Below, piece by piece: positions 1 through 6,410 of a stretch of DNA of 17,171 nt (the stretch's first letter is position 1; every line of letters starts with the position of its first letter). The stretch comes from DASUKM01 sp036278735 (GTDB lineage: Bacteria; Acidobacteriota; Vicinamibacteria; Vicinamibacterales; 2-12-FULL-66-21): NCBI GenBank assembly GCA_036278735.1, contig DASUKM010000049.1, positions 1 through 17,171 of the forward strand, written 5' to 3'. The notes beneath the pieces were generated by a model that was not told the origin of the DNA, ran no database searches, and saw only the letters and a program-made list of their open reading frames with translations. A program made the position numbers and the translations under genes.

Positions 1-1
1 C

Positions 2-295
2 CGCACATTGCCCATCATCTACGGCGTCCGGCGGGCCGCGTGGATGATCTCCCCGTCGTTCGTCGTGCCGTTCCTGATGATCGGGCTTGGCGCGCGCACC
101 GGCGTGCTCACCGGCACGCCCCTGCTGCTGTATGGTCTCTCGGCCCTGATGACCGCCTACGGCGTGTACGTCTGCTACCTGATGCTGAGGCGTCCGGAAG
201 ATCTCGCCGTCGAAGAAAACCACGTGTCGTGGGCGCACATGTACCGGATGATGTTCGTCGCCCAGATTGGGTTCGCGATTGCCTACTTGTTGTAG
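2..295 (+). CDS. UbiA-like prenyltransferase, C-terminal fragment
   Basis: The frame is open at the left edge, so only the last ~97 residues are present; the TTG at 8 is probably an internal leucine. The fragment begins RTLPIIYGVRRA, which resembles the 'TLPV..G' turn in the C-terminal half of UbiA-family integral membrane prenyltransferases. That family joins isoprenoid chains to aromatic or polar acceptors. Three hydrophobic segments follow (about residues 14-32, 36-58 and 78-95), separated by a polar loop (RRPEDLAVEENHVSWAHMY). The gene ends at TAG 293-295, directly against a hairpin. The aspartate-rich catalytic motifs would lie outside the window, so neither substrate nor subfamily can be stated. 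The membrane topology is clear; the family call is a moderate-confidence recognition, and another small membrane protein is possible. Confidence 0.6.
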   Translation, partial: RTLPIIYGVRRAAWMISPSFVVPFLMIGLGARTGVLTGTPLLLYGLSALMTAYGVYVCYLMLRRPEDLAVEENHVSWAHMYRMMFVAQIGFAIAYLL

Positions 296-314
296 GCCGG
301 GTCTTCAGACGGCC
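295..314. repeat. GGTCT/AGACC-type palindrome behind the UbiA-like gene
   Basis: GGCC (295-298) and GTCT (301-304) pair with AGAC (307-310) and GGCC (311-314), with a TC loop and a GG bulge. The core GTAGG..CGGGTCT is the reverse complement of the core of the 31-bp units at 554-703, so this is the same repeat family in the opposite orientation. It could act as a transcription end hairpin for the UbiA-like gene, but no T-run follows. Confidence 0.5.
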
Positions 315-410
315 GGGGCGCCTTCTGCATACGCGTAAGGGTTCGGCAGCGCGTCAGCTTGGCACCGGTGGTGGCGACAAGATCGCCCGGCTTGGTACGA
401 GGCGTTGACG

Positions 411-516
411 CACGTCGTGCTCCCAGCGCTGGACGTCCTGACGCTCTTCCTCAGATAGCTGGCAATCTCCTTCCAGCCGGTGAGCTGGTCGCCCGAGGGT
501 CGACCGTGGGTTCCAT
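411..516 (-). pseudogene. Relic of an HTH regulator N-terminus
   Basis: Read on the minus strand from 487, the sequence encodes QLTGWKEIASYLRKSVR. A one-base deletion near 435 follows, after which the next frame continues VQRWEHDV. Together these match the 'LTGWKEIA.YLGR.VRTVQRWE' DNA-binding head often seen at the start of acidobacterial regulators (known from the phylum, not searched here). An ATG at 516 lies in a third frame relative to the relic, so at least two frameshifts separate it from a working gene. Nothing recognisable of the body of a regulator follows. It is best read as a decayed fragment. The match is short, so chance resemblance remains possible. Confidence 0.5.
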
Positions 517-553
517 GGGGAACCGGCCGGATTCTAGCAGCGCGGTCAGTTCG

Positions 554-703
554 CGGCGGGTCTGAAGACCCGCCCTACCGCTGCGGCGGGTCTAAAGACC
601 ACGCCCTACATCCCCGGCGGGTCTAAAGACCACGCCCTACATCCCCGGCGGGTCTGAAGACCACGCCCTACATCCCCGGCGGGTCTGAAGACCACGCCCT
701 ACA
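554..703. repeat. 31-bp tandem array of a palindromic unit, five copies
   Basis: Units start at 584, 615, 646 and 677, exactly 31 bp apart, preceded by a 30-bp variant at 554; the fifth full unit is cut short near 703. The first copy has perfect arms GGCGGGTCT and AGACCCGCC around GA. In the later copies the right arm reads AGACCACGCC, giving a bulge, and the loop is AA in units 584 and 615 but GA in 646 and 677. Copies abut directly with no unique spacers. The rest of the stretch 296-745 holds the relic at 411-516 and no intact gene. Confidence 0.9.
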
Positions 704-709
704 CTGGAT

Positions 710-739
710 TTGACACGCGCCGGCGCCTCGCGGCATCAT
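710..739 (+). promoter_or_regulatory. Promoter for the radical SAM gene
   Basis: A perfect -35 hexamer TTGACA (710-715) is followed after 18 bp by CATCAT (734-739), a 4/6 match to the -10 consensus. A start site near 746 would leave a leader of about 14 nt before the ATG at 760 and would exclude translation from the ATG at 745. The -35 box begins only a few bases after the 31-bp array ends. Confidence 0.5.
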
Positions 740-747
740 GGCGAATG

Positions 748-752
748 AAAGG
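748..752 (+). promoter_or_regulatory. Ribosome binding site deciding the start at 760
   Basis: AAAGG sits 7 nt before ATG 760. The upstream in-frame ATG at 745 has no comparable site, so 760 is chosen. Confidence 0.6.
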
Positions 753-759
753 CGAAACA

Positions 760-1794
760 ATGTCAGATACCGCGGCGCTCTTCGATCTTGGACCGCAGCG
801 CCCAACGACCAGGACGATCGCGCTGCAGGTGCGCGAGCGGGGGGCGGCATCGCTCGACCAGGCGCAGCGGCGCGCTGACGAGGCGCGGTATCAGGAGATC
901 ACCTGCCGGTCCGCCCTCAACCGCGTGCAGGGAATGCCCTTCAAGTGGACGCTCAACCCCTACCGGGGGTGCACGCACGGCTGCCACTATTGCTTCGCGC
1001 GCCGGTATCAGACCCAGTTCGAGCTCGGCCCCGACGACGAGTTCTCCTCGCTGATTTTCGTGAAGGTCAACTTCGCCGACGTGCTGCGGCGCGAACTGGA
1101 TCGGCCGGCATGGACGCGCGATCTCGTCGCGCTCGGCACCGCGACCGACCCGTATCAGCCAATCGAAGGGCACTACAAGCTGTCGCGCCGCACGCTCGAA
1201 GCGCTCGTCGCCGGGCGGACGCCGGTCGGAATCGTGACGAAAGGCCCGATGATCGTGCGCGACATCGACCTGCTCAGCGAGTTGACGGCCGTCGCGAGCT
1301 GCTCGGTGTGCATCAGCGTCCCGACCGTCGACGAAAACGCATGGCGCACGCTGGAGCCCGGCACCGCGCATCCCCTCCAGCGGCTCCGCGCCGTCAAGCG
1401 CCTGCGCGAGGCCGGCATCCACGCCGGTGTCCTGATGGCGCCGGTCGTGCCAGGCTTCACCACACAACGCGCGAAACTCGAAGCGACCATCAAGGCGGCC
1501 GCCGACCACGACGCGGCGTTCGTGGGAGCCAACCTTTTGTACTTGAAGGAGGGGACGCGCGACCACTTCATGGGATTCATCGCGCGCGAGCATCCGCAGA
1601 TGCTTTCGCGCTATCAGCGCCTCTACCCCGGCGCGTACGCGCGACCGGAGTACGCCGCGACCGCCCGCGCCCTCATCCACACGCTCGAGGCCACATACGG
1701 CGTCGGCCGCCGCCACGTGGATCCGCCGGAGACGCACGACTCGGACGCCACGAGCGGTGCCGAGGTGGCCGCACAGAAATATTTCGAGTGGTGA
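760..1794 (+). CDS. Radical SAM protein, Rv2578c/SplB-like (COG1533) family
   Basis: 344 residues from ATG 760. The N-terminal part carries NPYRGCTHGCHYCFAR, with the iron-sulphur cysteines at 71, 75 and 78. This CxxxCxxC arrangement within 'NPYxGCxHGCxYCFAR' is typical of the Rv2578c/PA0069-type branch of COG1533, the group that also contains spore photoproduct lyase. A partial TIM barrel follows, with strands such as VGIVTKGPMIVRDIDLL and AGVLMAPVVPGFT. The cluster should bind S-adenosylmethionine and generate a 5'-deoxyadenosyl radical; the substrate of this family is not established. The fold and cofactor are well supported by the motif. A DNA-repair role by analogy with SplB would be a guess. 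It is a single-gene unit facing the ClpA gene, with its own promoter. Confidence 0.88.
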   Translation: MSDTAALFDLGPQRPTTRTIALQVRERGAASLDQAQRRADEARYQEITCRSALNRVQGMPFKWTLNPYRGCTHGCHYCFARRYQTQFELGPDDEFSSLIFVKVNFADVLRRELDRPAWTRDLVALGTATDPYQPIEGHYKLSRRTLEALVAGRTPVGIVTKGPMIVRDIDLLSELTAVASCSVCISVPTVDENAWRTLEPGTAHPLQRLRAVKRLREAGIHAGVLMAPVVPGFTTQRAKLEATIKAAADHDAAFVGANLLYLKEGTRDHFMGFIAREHPQMLSRYQRLYPGAYARPEYAATARALIHTLEATYGVGRRHVDPPETHDSDATSGAEVAAQKYFEW

Positions 1795-1811
1795 GGACCG
1801 TCGTCACGCAC

Positions 1812-1833
1812 GGTCAGCCCGTAAAGGGCTGCC
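1812..1833. repeat. CAGCCC-GTAAA-GGGCTG palindrome, copy 1
   Basis: Arms CAGCCC (1815-1820) and GGGCTG (1826-1831) flank a GTAAA loop, starting 17 bp after the radical SAM stop. A longer-armed copy with the identical loop and orientation lies at 16976-16996. No T-run follows on either strand within a few bases, but the hairpin lies between two convergent genes and could end transcription. Confidence 0.75.
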
Positions 1834-1840
1834 ACAATCC

Positions 1841-1912
1841 GTGTAGTCCGTGTGATCCGTGGCCGTCCGTGTAGTCCGTGTGATCCGTGGCCGTCCGTGG
1901 CCGTCCGTGGCC
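1841..1912. repeat. 28-bp tandem duplication plus 10-bp partial units
   Basis: Positions 1841-1868 and 1869-1896 are identical. Each is built from GTGTAGTCC, GTGTGATCC and GTGGCCGTCC. A further GTGGCCGTCC (1897-1906) and GTGGCC (1907-1912) follow, ending exactly at the last base before the clpA stop codon. The inner 9-10 bp periodicity suggests expansion by slippage. Confidence 0.85.
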
Positions 1913-4204
1913 CTAGGCCGTGGCCGCCAGCGGCGAGTATTCCTCGCGCGCCATCACGATCTCGACCTCGACGCGGCCGTCGCGCACGTCCGCGCGGAAG
2001 GCCTGCCCTTCGGGCCAGCGCTGGCTGATCGGCAGCTTGATCCGATCCTCGATCGTCCGCTTCAGGAACCGTGCGCCATACGCCAGGCTGTAGCCGTCCT
2101 GCACGATCTGCTCGACGGCCTCCGGCGTGACCGTGAGGGTCCGCGCGCTGCGGGCGAGCGTCCGTTGGATTTTCGAGATCTGATGGATCGCGATCTCGCG
2201 CACCTCCTCGCGGGTCAGTGGCGCGAACAGCACGACCTCGTCGATGCGGTTGCGGAACTCCGGCGAGAACCGGCGTTCGGTCTCGCGCATGATCTCCACC
2301 TTGATCTGATCGATGCCGACCTGCTTGGAGTAGAACCCGAGCGGGCTCGTCAACTTGCGGAAGTGCTCCGAGCCGATGTTCGACGTCATGATGACGATCG
2401 CGTCGCTCAGGTACACCCGCTTGCCGCGGCCGTCGGTCACCCACCCTTCGTCGAACGCCTGCAGGAACAGGTTGAGCATCGCCGGGCTCGCCTTCTCGAC
2501 CTCGTCGAGCAGGACGACGCAGTAGGGGTTGTCCTTCAACTGATTGGTCAGCACCCCCCCGCGCTCGGACCCGACGATGCCGCGCGGCATGCCGATCAGC
2601 TTGTCGACCGCCACGGCGCCGTCCTGGTACTCCGACATGTCGACGCGGATCATCTTCTTCTCGTCGCCGAAGAGGAACTGGGCAACCGATTTCGCGAGCT
2701 CCGTCTTGCCCACGCCGGTCGGGCCGAGGAACAGCAGCACGCCGTCCGGCCGATCGAACCCGTCCTTCAGCGGCCCTTTGTTGAGGACGAGCCGCCGCGC
2801 CACGGCGTCGATCGCCTTCCGCTGTCCGACGACGCGGCGGCCGAGCTGGTCCTCGAGATCGCGGAAGCGATCCGTCACCTCGCGGAAGACCATGTCCTGC
2901 GGAATCCGCGCCGCCTGCGAGATCACCTGCACGACGTCGGCGCCGTCCACTTCCCAGCGGCGGTCGATCTCGGCCCGGACCGACGCGGTGTCGAGCCAGC
3001 CGATGACCTTGTCGGGCAGCTGCAGGTGGCGCATATAGCGTGGCGACATCTCCAGCGCGGTCTCGATCGCCTCGTCCTTGATCCGCACCGAGTAGTTGCG
3101 CTCGAGCCGCGATCGCAGGCTGTACAGGATCGTCCGTGTCTCGTCGATCGTCGGTTCACACACCTGCACGGTCCGGAAGCGGCGCGCCAGCGCTTCGTCC
3201 TCCTGGATGAATTCCTTGTACTCGCTGAGGGTGGTCGCGCCGATGATCCGCACCTCCCCGCGCGCCAGCACCGACTTGAACACGTTGGCGGCGTCGGAGG
3301 GGGCGCCCAGCGCCGAGCCCGCGCCGATCATCGTGTGCACCTCGTCGATGAACAGAATCAGCGTCGGCCGCTCCTTGATCTCGCGGATGACGTTCTGGAT
3401 CCGGTCCTCGAACATCCCCCGCAGCATCGTCCCGGCGACCATCGTGTTCATCTGCAGGTTGACGATCTGGCAGTCGCGGAGCCGGACGGGCACTTTTTCG
3501 GGCTCGAACTCGATCCGGCGGGCGATCCCTTCGGCGATCGCCGTCTTGCCGACGCCGGGTTCGCCGAGCAGCAGGACGGAGTTGGCGCGTTCACGGTGGC
3601 AGAGGATTTCGAGGACGCGATCGATCTCCGCCTCGCGGCCGAAGACGGGCGGCACTTTGTCCTGCCGGGCGAGCTGATTCAGATTGGTGGCGAAATGCTT
3701 CAGGAAGGGCGGCAGCTCGAACCGCTTCTTCATGCGTTCCTCGCGCAGCTCGTGGTCGCGCATCCTGGAGGCGAGCCGCGACACCAGCGCCTCGGGCTCG
3801 ATGCCGTGGCGCCGGATGATCGACACAGGTATGCCCTGCGTCTCCTCGAAAATGGCCGAAAACAGGTCCGCGGACTCGATCGTGTGGCGGCCGCAGCGGC
3901 TCGCATGGAGCAGCGCCAGCTTGAACAGCAGCTTCGTCGACGGGGCCACCCGCAGCTCGCGGCCCGGGACGCTCGGCAACAGCCGCAGATGTTCTTCGAG
4001 CGCCTGCAGGATCTCGTGCGGGTTCAGCTCGAGATCGTGCATCACCTCGCCGAACATGTCCCATTCCATCTGCGCGAACGCGAGACACACGTGCTCGTTG
4101 GTGAGCAGCGCGTGCTCCCGGCGTCTGGCTTCCTCCTGGGCGCGATCCACGACGCGCTCGGCCGACTCAGCCAGTTTGCTCTGCGGAATATCGAAATCCT
4201 CCAC
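1913..4204 (-). CDS. clpA: ClpA-like AAA+ unfoldase (Clp protease ATP-binding subunit)
   Basis: 763 residues, close to E. coli ClpA. The GTG start at 4204 is fixed by a strong GGAGG 5 nt upstream. Two Clp-N repeats (about 1-145) precede two AAA+ modules. D1 has Walker A GEPGVGKT (214-221), Walker B ending FIDE (288) and arginine finger RRF (341-343). D2 has Walker A GPTGVGKT (494-501), Walker B VVLLDE (to 568) and sensor-2 GAR (710-712). D1 passes straight into the IPQDMV linker with no coiled-coil middle domain, which is ClpA-like rather than ClpB or ClpC. LGF (622-624) stands where the ClpP-docking IGL/IGF loop is expected, so pairing with ClpP is likely. Oddly, pore loop 1 reads MLRG (260-263) instead of KYRG, and pore loop 2 reads GIVG (542-545) instead of GYVG. 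It is the third gene after M20 and htpX on this strand, 190 bp behind htpX. Confidence 0.93.
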   Translation of the reverse strand: MEDFDIPQSKLAESAERVVDRAQEEARRREHALLTNEHVCLAFAQMEWDMFGEVMHDLELNPHEILQALEEHLRLLPSVPGRELRVAPSTKLLFKLALLHASRCGRHTIESADLFSAIFEETQGIPVSIIRRHGIEPEALVSRLASRMRDHELREERMKKRFELPPFLKHFATNLNQLARQDKVPPVFGREAEIDRVLEILCHRERANSVLLLGEPGVGKTAIAEGIARRIEFEPEKVPVRLRDCQIVNLQMNTMVAGTMLRGMFEDRIQNVIREIKERPTLILFIDEVHTMIGAGSALGAPSDAANVFKSVLARGEVRIIGATTLSEYKEFIQEDEALARRFRTVQVCEPTIDETRTILYSLRSRLERNYSVRIKDEAIETALEMSPRYMRHLQLPDKVIGWLDTASVRAEIDRRWEVDGADVVQVISQAARIPQDMVFREVTDRFRDLEDQLGRRVVGQRKAIDAVARRLVLNKGPLKDGFDRPDGVLLFLGPTGVGKTELAKSVAQFLFGDEKKMIRVDMSEYQDGAVAVDKLIGMPRGIVGSERGGVLTNQLKDNPYCVVLLDEVEKASPAMLNLFLQAFDEGWVTDGRGKRVYLSDAIVIMTSNIGSEHFRKLTSPLGFYSKQVGIDQIKVEIMRETERRFSPEFRNRIDEVVLFAPLTREEVREIAIHQISKIQRTLARSARTLTVTPEAVEQIVQDGYSLAYGARFLKRTIEDRIKLPISQRWPEGQAFRADVRDGRVEVEIVMAREEYSPLAATA

Positions 4205-4209
4205 GACCG

Positions 4210-4214
4210 CCTCC
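4210..4214 (-). promoter_or_regulatory. Ribosome binding site of the ClpA-like gene
   Basis: GGAGG on the minus strand, 5 nt before GTG 4204. It supports this unusual start codon over the next methionine. Confidence 0.75.
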
Positions 4215-4362
4215 GTTCTCCTGCACCACTTGGAGCAAAACCCCTGCCCGCCCGATCGGCGTCGGCTGAGTCGACCCTAAGTTGCTGAACGGAAATGGAA
4301 ACGGCGCCATGCTGGGACGCCGTGCCCGCCGCGGCGCGCCCGGGCGGCCGTCCCGATCGTCG

Positions 4363-4378
4363 CCGGGCCGCCGCCCGG
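4363..4378 (-). other. GC hairpin between htpX and clpA
   Basis: CCGGGC (4363-4368) and GCCCGG (4373-4378) form a perfect stem with a 4-nt loop, 16 bp past the htpX stop. There is no U-run on the minus strand, so it is not a standard intrinsic terminator; it might attenuate transcription or protect the htpX mRNA end. No convincing clpA promoter was seen in the rest of the 190-bp gap. Confidence 0.3.
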
Positions 4379-4394
4379 TTGTGGAGGAGGATTC

Positions 4395-5243
4395 CTACCG
4401 GGACTCGCCGAGCAGCGCGCGGATGCGGGCCTCGGTGGGCGGGTGGCTGCTGAACAACGACATCAGGCCGCCGCCGGTGAGCGGCTGGATGATGAACATG
4501 TGCGCCGTCGCGGGGTTGGCCTGGAGCGGGACCCGTTTGGCGATGGCGTCGATCTTCTTCAAGGCGTCCACGAGTCCGTACGGGTTGCCCGCCATCTGGG
4601 CGCCGCCCGCGTCGGCGGCGAACTCGCGCGAACGCGAGATGGCCATCTGGATGAGCATCGCGGCCAACGGCGCCAGGATGATCATGGCCAGCAGCGCAAT
4701 CGGATTGTTGCCGCGGTCGCGCCCTTCCCCCTGGCCGCCGTAGCCGCCGAACATCCCGGCGTACATCGCGAAGCGGCCGAACATCATGATCGCGGCCGCG
4801 ATCGTGGCCGCGACGGAGCTGATCAGGATGTCGCGGTGCCGGACGTGCGTCAGCTCGTGCCCGATCACCCCTTCCAGCTCGGCGTCGGTCAGCACCTGCA
4901 GGATGCCCTGGGTGGCCGCCACGGCCGCGTGTTCGGGATTCCGGCCGGTCGCGAACGCGTTCGGCGAGGCGTCCGGAATGATGTACACCTTCGGCATCGG
5001 CATGTTCGCCTGCCGCGTCAACCGTTCGACGGCGCCGTAGAGGCGATTGCCGGGGCCGACCTCCTGCGCGCGGTACATCCGCAGCACGATCTTGTCGGAG
5101 AACCAGTACGAGCCGAAGTTCATGACGGCGGCGAACACGAACGCGATGACGAGGCCGTTGGCCCCGCCGGCGAGTTCGCCGATCACCAGCAGCAGCCCGC
5201 TCAGCAACCCAAGCAGCAGGGCCGTCTTGAACCCGTTCGCCAT
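4395..5243 (-). CDS. htpX: HtpX-like M48 zinc metalloprotease
   Basis: 282 residues, near the usual length of HtpX (293 in E. coli). Two N-terminal membrane helices (about 7-24 and 30-48) are followed by the catalytic zinc site HELTH (129-133) and, after two further hydrophobic segments (141-165 and 182-202), the third ligand in SREFAADAGG (Glu207). This order is diagnostic of HtpX, an inner-membrane protease with its active site in the cytoplasm that cuts misfolded membrane proteins. The C-terminal SSHPPTEARIRAL is also typical. The start at 5243 is 9 bp after the M20 stop with no good Shine-Dalgarno of its own (only GGGG 12 nt upstream), so it is probably translated as part of the same operon. 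The ClpA-like gene follows. Confidence 0.93.
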   Translation of the reverse strand: MANGFKTALLLGLLSGLLLVIGELAGGANGLVIAFVFAAVMNFGSYWFSDKIVLRMYRAQEVGPGNRLYGAVERLTRQANMPMPKVYIIPDASPNAFATGRNPEHAAVAATQGILQVLTDAELEGVIGHELTHVRHRDILISSVAATIAAAIMMFGRFAMYAGMFGGYGGQGEGRDRGNNPIALLAMIILAPLAAMLIQMAISRSREFAADAGGAQMAGNPYGLVDALKKIDAIAKRVPLQANPATAHMFIIQPLTGGGLMSLFSSHPPTEARIRALLGESR

Positions 5244-5252
5244 AGTGTTATT

Positions 5253-6389
5253 TTACCCCAGCCGTGCGAGCCGCTCGAGCAGCGCCGCAATCAATGCGGC
5301 GCGCCACGGCAAGTCCGCCACGACGACGTGTTCGTGCTGCGCGTGGGCGCCGTCGCCCGTCGCGCCGAGGCCGTCGAGCGTCGGAATCCCGAGCGCGGCG
5401 GTGAAGTTGCCGTCGGAGCCGCCGCCTGTGGCCCCTTCCGCCAGGTCGTGCCCGAGGCCCGAGGCCGCCTCGTGCGCGAGACGGAAGAGCCCCTCTACGG
5501 CGGCCGTTCGTTCGAGCGGCGGGCGCGAGAAACCGCCCTTCATCATCAGACGCGTCCTGCGGTCCTCCGGTTGCAGCCGGCCGAACGCCTCCTCGATGCG
5601 GCGGCCGTCCTCGCGCGTCGGGACGCGCACGTCGACGACCGCGCGCGCCTCTTCGGCAACGACGTTGCCGCGCGTGCCGCCGGCCACGACGCCGACGTTG
5701 ACGCTGATGCCGCGCGCGAGATCCTGCAGCCGCTCGATCGTCAGAATCTGACGCGCCAGCTCGTGGACCGCGCTCGCCCCCTTGCCGGGATCGACGCCGG
5801 CGTGCGCGGCCACTCCGGTCACCGTCACCTCGAATTCGCCGCAGCCCTTCCGGCTCGTCTTCAGCGCCCCTCCCGGCAGCGCGGGCTCCAGCACGAGCAC
5901 CGCGTCGGCACGGCGCGCTTCGGCCTCGATGAGCGCCCGCGAGGAAACACTGCCGACCTCCTCGTCGGTGGTCCACAGCATCACGATGGACGGGCACTCC
6001 CCTCGGCTCGCCCTCAGCGCTTCGATTCCCGTGAGCGCAAGCGCGATCCCCGCTTTCATGTCGAACGCACCCGGACCGTGCAGCCGGCCCTCGCGCGTTT
6101 CGAGCGGCATCCGCGCGAGCGTCCCGACGGGCCAGACGGTATCGAAGTGGCCGAGCAGCAGCACACGACCCTGTGTCCCCGTCAGTTCGGCTCTCAGGTG
6201 ATCGCCGCAGGTGGTCTGAGGGATGGCATCGACGCGCGCGCCGAGTCGCCGTAATCGCGTAGCGAGCGCATACCCGCAGCGATCGACGGCCGTCTTGTCG
6301 GTGCTCGGCGATTCGAGCCGCACGAGCGCCTCGATCGTGTCGACGGTCTGGTCGAGGTGCTCTTCGCAGAACGTCAGGAGCGGGGTCAT
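5253..6389 (-). CDS. M20 family metallopeptidase, carboxypeptidase G2-like
   Basis: 378 residues from ATG 6389. The frame is open further upstream, but that part is arginine-rich, lies antisense to the next gene and has no family resemblance. M20 zinc-site residues appear in order: H81 and D83 (GHFDTV), bridging D110 (GPGAFDMKAG), E143-E144 (TDEEVGS), E168, and H352 near the C-terminus (HAQHE). The dimerisation domain carries the HAGVDPGKGASA motif (196-207). The closest familiar type is glutamate carboxypeptidase (CPG2), which removes C-terminal glutamate from peptides or folates; ArgE/DapE-like roles are less likely given the motif spacing. No signal peptide is seen, so it is probably cytoplasmic. 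It is first in the M20-htpX-clpA run and diverges from the secreted protein gene. Confidence 0.88.
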   Translation of the reverse strand: MTPLLTFCEEHLDQTVDTIEALVRLESPSTDKTAVDRCGYALATRLRRLGARVDAIPQTTCGDHLRAELTGTQGRVLLLGHFDTVWPVGTLARMPLETREGRLHGPGAFDMKAGIALALTGIEALRASRGECPSIVMLWTTDEEVGSVSSRALIEAEARRADAVLVLEPALPGGALKTSRKGCGEFEVTVTGVAAHAGVDPGKGASAVHELARQILTIERLQDLARGISVNVGVVAGGTRGNVVAEEARAVVDVRVPTREDGRRIEEAFGRLQPEDRRTRLMMKGGFSRPPLERTAAVEGLFRLAHEAASGLGHDLAEGATGGGSDGNFTAALGIPTLDGLGATGDGAHAQHEHVVVADLPWRAALIAALLERLARLG

Positions 6390-6398
6390 GGGCGTGGC

Positions 6399-6405
6399 TA
6401 TAATA
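6399..6405. promoter_or_regulatory. Overlapping divergent -10 elements
   Basis: The plus strand has a perfect TATAAT (6399-6404), 6 nt before ATG 6411. The minus strand has TATTAT (6405-6400), ending 10 nt before the M20 ATG at 6389. Neither start codon has a Shine-Dalgarno sequence, so the secreted protein mRNA is likely leaderless and the M20 mRNA nearly so. No -35 element stands out on either strand. Confidence 0.55.
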
Positions 6406-6410
6406 TCGTC

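Noticed and set aside
554..703. CRISPR array
   Set aside because: The repeats abut with no unique spacers, copies are only 30-31 bp including the whole period, and no cas genes are present.
763..1737. A 324-codon minus-strand open frame
   Set aside because: Antisense to the radical SAM gene, which has the cysteine motif, a promoter and a ribosome binding site.
1859..4288. An 809-codon open frame on the plus strand opposite the ClpA-like gene
   Set aside because: It is the mirror of a high-GC coding region, rich in Arg, His, Asp and Leu with no recognisable domain, while the minus strand has complete ClpA motifs and a good ribosome binding site.
4363..4378. Intrinsic terminator after htpX
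   Set aside because: The stem is good, but no U-run follows on the minus strand; kept only as a low-confidence hairpin.
4443..6254. A 603-codon plus-strand open frame
   Set aside because: It runs antisense to both HtpX and the M20 peptidase, shows the same shadow composition and has no start signal.
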